Below, one piece after another: positions 1 through 7,748 of a stretch of DNA of 64,000 nucleotides. The stretch comes from an uncultured Clostridia bacterium (lineage in GTDB: Bacteria; Bacillota; Clostridia; Christensenellales; Borkfalkiaceae). How positions within the stretch are numbered: position 1 is the first letter of the stretch; each line of letters starts with the position of its first letter. The notes beneath the pieces are model-generated. The model worked only from the letters and a program-made list of their open reading frames with translations, did no database searches and was not told the DNA's origin. Made by a program: the position numbers and the translations under genes. Location: positions 1-64,000 of the forward strand of contig CANQMQ010000002.1 in assembly GCA_947625025.1 (NCBI GenBank), written 5' to 3'.

Positions 1-45
1 ATTGTAAAAATCGAACTCGCCTCGTGATGATTGAGAGAACACCGA

Positions 46-83
46 CCCCTTTCCCCGTGTTTGGGGAAAGGGGCTTTCGTTTC
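46..83 (+). terminator. Rho-independent terminator of an upstream gene
   Basis: An 11-bp stem (CCCCTTTCCCC with GGGGAAAGGGG, 6-nt loop) is followed by a T-rich stretch (CTTTCGTTTC). It probably ends a gene lying left of the window; no gene in the window reads into it. Confidence 0.6.
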
Positions 84-90
84 CCCCGCC

Positions 91-420
91 TTGTCATTTC
101 GAACGCCGCTTCTGATTCTGCAACCATTGCGGCGGCACGAGCGCGTAGCGCGAGTAGCTTGCCGAGAAATCTCGGCTCTCCCTTGAGGGGGAGCTGTCAG
201 CGAAGGTGACTGAGGGGGTGTCTCTAAATTGTCATGTTGAGCGCAGTCGAAACATCACCGCATTATAATAATGTGATACTTCAACTCCGCTAACGCTCCG
301 TTCAGTATGACAATTCAGAAATGAGATTTCTCCACTTCATTCGCTACGCTCATTTCGGTCGAAATGACAATCCACACCCTCATTCCGAGCCCGAGCGTAG
401 CGAGGGCGAGAGAATGGGAT
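91..420 (+). repeat. Dispersed intergenic repeat block, copy 1
   Basis: This non-coding block joins several elements that recur in the window. Bases 91-173 (TCATTTCGAACGCCGC through GAGAAATCTC) match 11574-11674 and 58881-58982 in the same orientation and 2924-3016 in reverse. Bases 177-221 (CCCTTGAGGGGGAGCTGTCA and following) match 11744-11785 in reverse. Bases 379-412 match a third motif (GAGCGTAGCGAGGGCGAGAG). Short inverted arms abound (GCGCGTAGCGCG). Bases 421-463 lead into the next gene. I see no protein-coding gene in 1-463. Confidence 0.75.
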
Positions 421-463
421 GAGAAAATAGGAAGTATCCATAACATCAAAAAAGGAGAACTGT

Positions 464-2851
464 ATGAAGAAATTATTATCCTTATTCATTGCGCTGTGCG
501 CGGCGTGTATGCTGTTTGGGTTTGCGGCTTGCGAAAAGACCCCGCCCGCTGACCCGCCCCAAACGCAGACGACCCCATCGGACGACGATCCAAAGGACGA
601 TACGCCCGCGAGTTACACGGTTACGGTGGAGTGCGGCACGGGCGCCTCTTACCGCCTCTCGCAGGAGAGCCCCGTAGAGAAGGGCACGGAAGTGACGCTC
701 ACCGTCACCGTGCAAACGGGTTACACCCTCTCCTCCGTCACCAAGAACGGGGAAACGGTCTCGCTCACCAACGGGAAATATACCTTCGAGGTGAATGAGA
801 ACACGGCTTTCGTCATTACCCTTGATAAGCTGTATACCGTCTCGGTAGACTGCGGCGCCAACGGCAACTATTCACTCTCGCCCGAAAAGCTCTTCTACCG
901 CAAGAACGATGAGGTAACCCTCACCCTTGCCCCCAATGCGGGCTACGAAGTGGATACCGTAACGGTGAACGGGACGGCTGTGGACATTGAAAACAATTCG
1001 TACACCTTCCACGTCACCGAAGATGCGGAAATTTCCGTCACCTTTGCGGCGCTCGTCAACGTCACCGTAACCTGCGGAAGCGGGGGAAGTTACGAGCTCT
1101 CGCCCGCGGGCGGCGTATACAGCGCGGGCACCTCCGTCACCCTCACCTTAAAGCCCAATGAGAACTACGAGGTGGAGACGTTTACGGTGAACGGTACCGA
1201 TCGGAAGGGGGCACTCGAGGGGAACGCCTATTCCTTCACCGCAGAGGGCAACACGAATATCCTCATCCGCTACTATCTCCCCGAGGACAAGATGGCAAAG
1301 GATATCCTCGTCCAATGCGGGAGCGGCGGGAGTTACGAACTCTCTCCCGCGGCCCCCTACCACATCGGGGATGAGGTAACCCTCACCCTTACCCCCGCAC
1401 ATGGGTACCATGTCGGGCAGGTGAAGGTAGACGGGCAGGATGTGACTGCTTCCCTCGAAGGGAATGTTTACACCCTCACCGTAAGCGGCGACCACACCGT
1501 GGAGGTCTCCTTCGCGGCAGACCTCTTCGGCGATGCCTATATCGGCACATGGACTTCTGCCGTGAGCTCGGGCACCCTTCCCGATGTCATCGTCATTGAA
1601 GCCAATTCTTTTACCTTCAACGACGTTCCCTATACGCCCACCCGCTCGGGCACGGGCTATGCCTTCACGCGGATGGAGGGGAGCGACGTCTACCGCTATA
1701 CCTTCACCCTCGAGAATGCGGGGGCCGATAAATACCTGCTCGTGCTCATCATAACCCTGCCCGATAAAACCACAACCAAACAGACCTGCATGAAGGAGGG
1801 GGTCAACTATTCGGGCGACTTCCCTGAGGACCTTTGGGGAGATTGGGATGCGGGCCCCGCAAATTCTCCCATCCACATCGGGGAGGACGGCCTCACCATT
1901 TCGGGAGACAAGGCGGTGGTGCACTCATATAACGAGCTCACCAAGACGTATCGCCTGAGTGCGGGCGGCACGGAGTATACGCTCGCCTGGGATGCGGAGG
2001 AGGTGACGCTCACGTTGACGTATGTAGACGATGAGGACGCTAAACCTATCGTCTATACCAAAGTCGAACCGCTCGAAGAGGCCAAATTCACGGAATATGC
2101 GGGGACGCATTACACGAACGGGGCGCACAGCGTCGATATCGGCGCGGACGGCTCCTTCACCTTCGACGGGACGCTCTGCCATGTGTACCCCTACGGAGAC
2201 GGCATGACGGGCTACAGCTTCAAAGTCGGCAAGAAGACGTGGCAGCTCCTCCGTATTTCGGCAACCGAGCTCTTCATCACCGATTATACCAATGAGAATA
2301 CGCTCAAAGTCGTTACGGGGGAAGAGGCGTATACCATCACCGTTACCTGCAATACGGATGAGGGGACGTACGTCATTACCCGGCCCGCGCAAGGGGGCAC
2401 GACCTACGGCGCCTATGAAAAGATCACCATCACCATCACGCCCAACGAGGGGTATGTATTCAAATCCCTTAAAGTGAGGAACAAGACTGTCACCGAAGAT
2501 ATGGATGGGAACAGCTACACCTTCTATATTTCGGGCAACACGGAGATTACGATCACCTTCATCTCGCAGGAGATCGCCGATAGCATCTTCCCCGAATACT
2601 TCATCGGGAAGACGTATACCTCTTCCGATGGCAGCCTCTCCATCAAATTCGAGCCCGGCCGGTTGGTTCTCACGATCGATGGGACGGAGTATACGATCGC
2701 ATCTGAGGATATTACCGTAACCGATTCCACACAGGCGGCGTTTACCTGTTCGATGGCGGTGGAGGGATACGGCACCGTCACGATCAAGCGCGCTTCGGGG
2801 ATGTTCACCGTCACCAAAGAGGATGGCACCGTGCTCGGCTACCCGCGGTAA
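464..2851 (+). CDS. Surface lipoprotein with InlB B-repeat-like modules
   Basis: This 795-residue protein has a lipoprotein signal peptide: positive n-region, hydrophobic core and lipobox FAAC with Cys23 as the lipidation site. A Ser/Thr/Pro/Asp-rich spacer follows. At least five modules of about 70 residues resemble InlB B-repeats (Listeria_Bact_rpt type). They share the pattern VxCGxGGSYELSP, VTLTLxPxxGYEV, VNGxxV and YTFxVxxxxxxxVTF; four are N-terminal and one lies at about residues 620-705. Between and after them are three beta-rich modules that start like GTWTS, GDWDA and GKTYTSS. The start is fixed by AAAAGGAGAA at 451-460. The protein is probably anchored on the outer face of the membrane and may act in adhesion or glycan binding, which is inferred from the family. 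The gene stands alone and is flanked by inverted copies of the dispersed repeat. Confidence 0.85.
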   Translation: MKKLLSLFIALCAACMLFGFAACEKTPPADPPQTQTTPSDDDPKDDTPASYTVTVECGTGASYRLSQESPVEKGTEVTLTVTVQTGYTLSSVTKNGETVSLTNGKYTFEVNENTAFVITLDKLYTVSVDCGANGNYSLSPEKLFYRKNDEVTLTLAPNAGYEVDTVTVNGTAVDIENNSYTFHVTEDAEISVTFAALVNVTVTCGSGGSYELSPAGGVYSAGTSVTLTLKPNENYEVETFTVNGTDRKGALEGNAYSFTAEGNTNILIRYYLPEDKMAKDILVQCGSGGSYELSPAAPYHIGDEVTLTLTPAHGYHVGQVKVDGQDVTASLEGNVYTLTVSGDHTVEVSFAADLFGDAYIGTWTSAVSSGTLPDVIVIEANSFTFNDVPYTPTRSGTGYAFTRMEGSDVYRYTFTLENAGADKYLLVLIITLPDKTTTKQTCMKEGVNYSGDFPEDLWGDWDAGPANSPIHIGEDGLTISGDKAVVHSYNELTKTYRLSAGGTEYTLAWDAEEVTLTLTYVDDEDAKPIVYTKVEPLEEAKFTEYAGTHYTNGAHSVDIGADGSFTFDGTLCHVYPYGDGMTGYSFKVGKKTWQLLRISATELFITDYTNENTLKVVTGEEAYTITVTCNTDEGTYVITRPAQGGTTYGAYEKITITITPNEGYVFKSLKVRNKTVTEDMDGNSYTFYISGNTEITITFISQEIADSIFPEYFIGKTYTSSDGSLSIKFEPGRLVLTIDGTEYTIASEDITVTDSTQAAFTCSMAVEGYGTVTIKRASGMFTVTKEDGTVLGYPR

Positions 2852-2871
2852 ACAGCCATAAAATTCCATCA

Positions 2872-2906
2872 AAAACGGAGGCCCCTTCGCCTCCGTTTTC
2901 CTTTTG
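2872..2906 (+). terminator. Rho-independent terminator
   Basis: The stem AAAACGGAGGC / GCCTCCGTTTT with a 6-nt loop and following T-rich bases lies 20 nt after the stop codon of the InlB-repeat lipoprotein gene. Confidence 0.8.
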
Positions 2907-2923
2907 CCCCTCGCCCTCATCCT

Positions 2924-3016
2924 GAGATTTCTCGACTCCGCTACGCTCCGCTACTCGCGCTACGCGCTCGTGCCGCCGCAGTGGTGGCAGAATCAGAAGC
3001 GGCGTTCGAAATGACA
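2924..3016 (-). repeat. Dispersed intergenic repeat, copy 2 (inverted)
   Basis: This is the reverse complement of the 91-173 element: GAGATTTCTCGACTCCGC at one end and TTCGAAATGACA at the other. Bases 3027-3062 carry the CTCATTCCGA...GTGAGAGAACG motif also seen near 400, 11825 and 17800. With copy 1 it brackets the lipoprotein gene as an inverted pair. Confidence 0.7.
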
Positions 3017-3112
3017 CACCACACCCTCATTCCGAACCCCCCGAAGGGGGGTGAGAGAACGATACGCATTCTGAGGGGGGGAGAATTTTATTTTTTGGGA
3101 TTTTTTGATTTT

Positions 3113-5545
3113 TCAGTTGATTTTTACGGTTCCGTCCTTGCAGAGGATCTCAGAGACTTTCGTATCGAGGAAGGAGTTTTCTCCGATTTCAATTTTACTC
3201 CAATCTTCCGTTGTCCCTGCATATTCCACATGCTCCATCGAGGTGCATTCGGAGAAAGCCCCGCTCATTATCTTCTTTACGCTCTTTGGGATCGCAATGC
3301 TCTTGAGGGAAGTGCATTTCCAAAAGGCACGCTGTTCTATCGTATGGAGCTGTTTTGAGAGCGCGATTTCGGTGAGGGAAGTGCATTCCGCAAGCGCAAA
3401 TGGCCCGAGGCTCGTTATGCCGTCACAGCCCCCGATTCGTTTGAGGGAGGAGCATTCCTGAAAGACGGATTCCCCGAGGTCTGTTAGTTGATTTGAGAGT
3501 TCAACCTCGGCAAGGGAAGTGCATTTTGCAAAACCATAGCGCCCGATGTGCAATACGCTGTTCGGTACCGTAATCTTTTTGAGGGAAGTACATTTCGCAA
3601 AAGCGGCCTCGCCCATATCGCTCAGCCCATCAGATAGTTTGACATAGGCAAGGGAAGTGCATTCATAGAATGCGTACCCTCCGATGCTCTTTACCTTGTT
3701 TGGAATCGTTAAATCGGTAAGGGAAGTGCAGCCTTCAAATGCCCGCTCCCCGATTTTTGAAAGGCAACTATCGTTTGGAAAGGTGACGCTTCTCAGCGAA
3801 GAACACTTTCTAAAATGCACCTCTTCCACGTAATCGGGCACGGCAGCTTCCGTCACATCGGAGAGTGAACAATCGAGAATTCTGAAACTTTGGGGGCCGA
3901 ACCGCTCCAAAAAGCGGAGATTTTTTGTATTGATACAGGAGAGGTTGAGCTTTCCTTCCCGCACAAATTCCCGTATTTTTACAAAATCAAACCGTATCCA
4001 ACCGTCGAAATTGACCTCTTTCAACCCATAGAAGCAGGAGAGTGCGACCTCGGGCGGCACTCCGCCCTCTTCCGTTTTGCATACGATAGACCCTGCACGG
4101 ATGGCGGCGGCATACCCGTCCGCCCCCCTGCATGCAAAGCCTTGCTCCTTATAGATTGACCACAGCCCCTGCCTGCAATCACGGATGAGCGGGGTGGAGA
4201 AGTTGTTTTCCGCTTCCTTTAGAATGATTTTGGCACGGAGCGCCTGCGGCGTAGCCCGATCGAGCAGGGCCTCGGCAAGGATACGCCAATAGATGGTGTT
4301 GTGCAAAAATTCATAGTAGATCTCGCCCTGTCCCTTTTCCGACCAATCGATATACCGAAGCAGGTGGCGGGCGATGAGCGTCGTCTTGCCGTACTTCTCC
4401 TCCAACCGCTTCGCAACTTCCCCATTCAGGGCTTCCGATTTTGTGACCTGAAGCGTATCCCTGCAGGCCATGGTGAGGGCAAGTTCCTTGAGGAAAGCCT
4501 TCCCGTCAGAGAGGAATCGGGCACGGAGTTCATCCGAATACTCCAAGTTGTTGATGCTACAGTAGAGGCTGAACTCCCGCTTGAGTTCCTTATCCACGAC
4601 CTCCCCGAGGGCATCGTACCATGAGATATCACGGAGTTCGGCAGCGGTATGGTTGGATAGAATTTCGTCTGCCCATGTCAGGATGAGGGGGTAGGAGAAC
4701 ACGCTCTCGGGGTTTTCCTTCACCACCGTTTTTAATTTTTTGATGTTTTCCCTGCGTACCTTGCCCGAGGCCCCGCCTCTCTTTTGGGAAGTGCGGTTAC
4801 GGGCTTCGCTCCTGTACATCGCCAAAATTTGCCCTTCTTCGAAATTCCGAAGCTTGAATACGGCGATCTCCGCATCGTGGATGCCCTTGTAGAAGGAATA
4901 TCCCTTCCCCAAAATTTCGGGGCGCAGGGAGATGAATACCGTCTTACAGCGGCCCGCAACTTGCCCCTGCAGAGCGCGGATGAGGTCGCGCAGAAGTTCA
5001 TCCCCGTTCCCGTCATGCAGGCAGGACATCTCATCCACCCCATCGAGGAAAAGGGTGTAGCTACCCTGAGAGGGCTTCACGTCCTCCGCAATGCGGGAGA
5101 CGATGTGCTCCACCGAGCCATCCCCTTTGAGCCTGTAGAAGAGGATGCCGTAATCCTGAAGGCTATCCCCGCCCGTGCCCCTCTGCCGTGTGCGCAACTG
5201 GAGCGCCAACTTCTGCATGAGCTTGGATTTCCCCATGCCCGCACTGCCCAATATGACGACGAACTTGGTATTCTTTGCCCTTTTGAGGAATTGTTTGTAC
5301 GAAAAGACCGCGTCACCCGTCTCCGAATTCTCCAAGACGAAGGTGTGCTTCACGTAGTGCTTGAGACGGTAGCGCTCCCGGTCCTTGGGGTCATTGGTGC
5401 CCAAGGCGGAGAACAGCGCCCCGTAAAACTTCCCCCGAAACACTTCACGGAGAATTCTGTATACCAAAAAAGAGAGCAGTGCGATGATCGGAGCGGAGGC
5501 AATTCCCGCTATGATGTTTTCCGCAAGGCCGCCTAAAAAATCCAT
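3113..5545 (-). CDS. Membrane-anchored NACHT NTPase with C-terminal leucine-rich repeats
   Basis: This protein has 810 residues when started at the ATG at 5545, which has AAAAGGAAA upstream; the longer frame to 5662 would run into the promoter. Residues 12-32 form one membrane helix. A P-loop NTPase of NACHT/STAND type follows, with Walker A GSAGMGKS at 100-107 and Walker B LFLDGVDEM near 165-173. A helical middle region ends in about eight BspA-type (LRR_5) repeats of 23 residues at roughly 595-800. Each repeat starts CTSL and contains the pattern IGxxAF. The order membrane anchor, NACHT, LRR resembles eukaryotic NLR receptors, and bacterial NACHT proteins include antiphage effectors. A defence or sensing role is inference; no defence partner is adjacent. 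The 69-bp DNA periodicity could let the repeat number change. Confidence 0.85.
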   Translation of the reverse strand: MDFLGGLAENIIAGIASAPIIALLSFLVYRILREVFRGKFYGALFSALGTNDPKDRERYRLKHYVKHTFVLENSETGDAVFSYKQFLKRAKNTKFVVILGSAGMGKSKLMQKLALQLRTRQRGTGGDSLQDYGILFYRLKGDGSVEHIVSRIAEDVKPSQGSYTLFLDGVDEMSCLHDGNGDELLRDLIRALQGQVAGRCKTVFISLRPEILGKGYSFYKGIHDAEIAVFKLRNFEEGQILAMYRSEARNRTSQKRGGASGKVRRENIKKLKTVVKENPESVFSYPLILTWADEILSNHTAAELRDISWYDALGEVVDKELKREFSLYCSINNLEYSDELRARFLSDGKAFLKELALTMACRDTLQVTKSEALNGEVAKRLEEKYGKTTLIARHLLRYIDWSEKGQGEIYYEFLHNTIYWRILAEALLDRATPQALRAKIILKEAENNFSTPLIRDCRQGLWSIYKEQGFACRGADGYAAAIRAGSIVCKTEEGGVPPEVALSCFYGLKEVNFDGWIRFDFVKIREFVREGKLNLSCINTKNLRFLERFGPQSFRILDCSLSDVTEAAVPDYVEEVHFRKCSSLRSVTFPNDSCLSKIGERAFEGCTSLTDLTIPNKVKSIGGYAFYECTSLAYVKLSDGLSDMGEAAFAKCTSLKKITVPNSVLHIGRYGFAKCTSLAEVELSNQLTDLGESVFQECSSLKRIGGCDGITSLGPFALAECTSLTEIALSKQLHTIEQRAFWKCTSLKSIAIPKSVKKIMSGAFSECTSMEHVEYAGTTEDWSKIEIGENSFLDTKVSEILCKDGTVKIN

Positions 5546-5579
5546 CGTGCAATTTCCTTTTCTGAGAGGGATCACATCA

Positions 5580-5608
5580 ATTTTACTATGAAAGGGTGAA
5601 ATTGTCAA
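5580..5608 (-). promoter_or_regulatory. Promoter of the NACHT gene
   Basis: Read on the reverse strand: TTGACA (5608-5603), a 17-nt spacer, then TAAAAT (5585-5580). This places the transcript start about 30 nt before the ATG at 5545 and supports that start choice. Confidence 0.65.
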
Positions 5609-5664
5609 GTGTTCCTTGAGAACAAAGGGGGTACGCATTCTGAGGGGGAAGAGTGCATACAATA

Positions 5665-5937
5665 ATGGAAATGAGGTTGGTTTCGGAGATCATGCGGGCG
5701 CTCGGGGCAGAGGGCGATCCCGCCCATATCCAATACGCCGTCTCGGACGGGAAGGGCGGGTACTTCCAGAATGTACGCCGTCTCTGTGAATTTTCACGGG
5801 AGAAAATCGTCTTACAGGGGAAAGCCTCGGGGCTTACCGTGGAGGGGCGAGAGCTCTCCGTGAAGAAGTATGCCGCGGGCGATCTCGTGCTCCTCGGCGC
5901 CATCGAGAGCGTGAAGCGCACGGAGGGAAGGCCATGA
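5665..5937 (+). CDS. yqfC: YqfC/YabP family sporulation protein
   Basis: This protein of about 90 residues belongs to the YqfC/YabP family. The recognisable part is the core with FSREKIVLQG and the following beta-strands. Family members are made in the mother cell during sporulation. It is the first gene of the conserved order yqfC-yqfD-phoH-pgpH-ybeY-era. The ATG at 5665 is preferred. An in-frame GTG at 5653 is closer to the GGGGGAA at 5644-5650 and cannot be excluded. CATACAAT at 5655-5662 looks like a sigma-E -10 element but would leave almost no leader. The stop overlaps the yqfD start by 4 nt. Confidence 0.8.
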   Translation: MEMRLVSEIMRALGAEGDPAHIQYAVSDGKGGYFQNVRRLCEFSREKIVLQGKASGLTVEGRELSVKKYAAGDLVLLGAIESVKRTEGRP

Positions 5938-6770
5938 GGGCGGAAGTCGGGTTTACGGTGGAGAGCCTGAGTGCGGACCGTGCCATCCAAAAACTTGCAC
6001 GGGAGGGGATCGAGGTCTCCGCCCGCAAATTGCAAAAAAACGCGGTGGATATCCGTATCCGTGCAAAAGATTCCAAAAAAAGTTTTGCAATTTTACAGGG
6101 TTCGTGTTATAATATAAAAAACGTCCGTTACTACGGGCTCGAAAAGCTGCGCCGCGCCGCCCTCAGGGGGATGGGGCTCATCGTGGGATGTATCCTCTTC
6201 CTTGCGGGCACCCTCTTTTTGGAGAGCCGTGTGCTCACCTGCGAAGTGGTGGGGAGCGGGGCATACTACGAGCGCGAAGTGCGGCAGATCCTTTCGGAGG
6301 AGGGCGTCACCCCGCTTTCTCCCCTCCCGAAGGAGACGGGGCACATCGTAGCCCGCGTCCTCTCCCTTCCCCGTGTGGAATTCTGCACGGTGGCGGGGCG
6401 GGGCGGCGTACTCACGGTTACGGTGCGGTGCGTGGGAGATATCGCCCCTCTTGCGGGGATAGACCTCATCGCCCCCGCGAGCGGGAGGCTCGAAGCGCTC
6501 TTCATCGTAAAGGGGACCCCCCTGCATGCGGTGGGGGAGCAAGTAAGGGAAGGGGAAGCCGTGGTTGCGGCGGAGGGCGGCGTCGTCATTGCCCGCCTTG
6601 CGGTAAGCTTTCCCGTAGCACGGGAATATCAGGGGGAAACGGAGGAAGAGGCGCTCGGCATGGCGCAGTTCGACTTCGGGGACCTCACCGAAATACATAC
6701 CCAAAAAACGGAGTCGGGTTGGAAGATCGAGGGCGTGGCACACGTTGCCGCCTCGCTCAACCTCGACTGA
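5934..6770 (+). CDS. yqfD: Sporulation protein YqfD (short form)
   Basis: This 278-residue protein matches the YqfD family, a sporulation membrane protein whose exact role is unclear. The N-terminal region carries YNIKNVRYYGL, followed by one membrane helix at about residues 82-100 (GLIVGCILFLAGTLFL) and an outside domain with the typical VEFCTV pattern. Bacillus YqfD has about 400 residues, so this copy is roughly 120 shorter, mostly in the C-terminal half. The ATG overlaps the yqfC stop (ATGA), which implies translational coupling. Rich GC codon use matches the neighbours, so the shortening looks like lineage-specific reduction and not recent damage. Confidence 0.8.
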   Translation: MRAEVGFTVESLSADRAIQKLAREGIEVSARKLQKNAVDIRIRAKDSKKSFAILQGSCYNIKNVRYYGLEKLRRAALRGMGLIVGCILFLAGTLFLESRVLTCEVVGSGAYYEREVRQILSEEGVTPLSPLPKETGHIVARVLSLPRVEFCTVAGRGGVLTVTVRCVGDIAPLAGIDLIAPASGRLEALFIVKGTPLHAVGEQVREGEAVVAAEGGVVIARLAVSFPVAREYQGETEEEALGMAQFDFGDLTEIHTQKTESGWKIEGVAHVAASLNLD

Positions 6771-6779
6771 GGAGGAAAT

Positions 6780-7748
6780 TTGGCGGTTACGGTAGATACG
6801 GGGGCGCTGGACAGGCTCGGAGCCGTCCTCGGCGTCTTTGATGAAAACCTCGATACGGTGACGCGGGAACTCGGGCTGATGGCCCGCGTAGAGGGTACGC
6901 GCATCGTCTTTGAGGGGGAAGCAGAGAATGAACGGGTGGGGGCGGCCGTCATCGAGAGCCTGCTCGCCACCGTGGAAGCGGGTGAGACCATCGATAAGAC
7001 CCGCCTTTTGTACTGCATCGAACTTGCGCGGGAGGGACATGCCTCCGAGATCGAAGGCATCATGCACGACGTCGTCGCCATCACTTCGCGGGGCAAGCCC
7101 GTCAAGTGCAAGACGGTCGGGCAGAAGCACTACGTCTCGGCGGTGCGGGAGCATACCGTAACCTTCGGCATCGGCCCCGCGGGCACGGGAAAGACCTACC
7201 TTGCCGTCTGCCTCGCCGTCGCCGCCTACAAGGGTAAGCAGGTGGAGAAGATCATTTTGACCCGCCCTGCCGTCGAGGCGGGGGAGAAGCTCGGCTTCCT
7301 TCCCGGGGACCTGCAGACCAAGGTAGACCCCTACCTCCGCCCGCTGTACGATGCCCTGCAGGAGCTCTTCGGCCCCGAGACCTACCAAAAGCTCATGGAG
7401 AAGGGCGTCATTGAAGTTGCGCCCCTCGCCTATATGCGGGGAAGGACGCTCTCGGGCGCATTCGTCATTTTGGATGAGGCCCAGAACGCCACCCGCGAAC
7501 AGATGAAGATGTTCCTCACCCGTCTCGGGGAGGGGAGCAAGATGGTGGTGACGGGAGACCTCACCCAGACGGACTTGCCCGCGGGAAAGACGAGCGGGCT
7601 CCGCCAGGCCGTGCGCATTCTCGAGGGGGTGGAGGACATCGCCGTCTGCCGCCTCTCCGAAAGGGACGTGGTGCGGCATCCGCTCGTAACGAAAATTGTC
7701 CGTGCCTATGAAAAAGAGGAGGGGCGAAAGGGAGGAGACAAGAAATGA
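6780..7748 (+). CDS. phoH: PhoH-like ATPase (TTG start)
   Basis: This 322-residue member of the PhoH/YbeZ family is a P-loop ATPase often encoded beside ybeY and linked to RNA metabolism. It has an N-terminal RRM-like region (about 1-90), Walker A GPAGTGKT at 132-139, the LTRPAVEAGEKLGFLPGD signature, and Walker B FVILDEAQN. The start is a TTG at 6780 preceded by GAGGAGGAAA; no in-frame ATG fits the ribosome binding site as well. The end overlaps pgpH by 4 nt. The context yqfD-phoH-pgpH-ybeY-era is the standard Firmicutes order. Confidence 0.93.
   Translation: MAVTVDTGALDRLGAVLGVFDENLDTVTRELGLMARVEGTRIVFEGEAENERVGAAVIESLLATVEAGETIDKTRLLYCIELAREGHASEIEGIMHDVVAITSRGKPVKCKTVGQKHYVSAVREHTVTFGIGPAGTGKTYLAVCLAVAAYKGKQVEKIILTRPAVEAGEKLGFLPGDLQTKVDPYLRPLYDALQELFGPETYQKLMEKGVIEVAPLAYMRGRTLSGAFVILDEAQNATREQMKMFLTRLGEGSKMVVTGDLTQTDLPAGKTSGLRQAVRILEGVEDIAVCRLSERDVVRHPLVTKIVRAYEKEEGRKGGDKK

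Noticed and set aside
24..552. Small ORFs of 60 codons in the left flank
   Set aside because: They translate dispersed repeat DNA or overlap the lipoprotein signal sequence in another frame, without ribosome binding sites.
3270..3820. 69-bp direct repeats looking at first like a repeat array or CRISPR
   Set aside because: They are in frame and encode the 23-residue leucine-rich repeats of the NACHT protein; there are no unique spacers.
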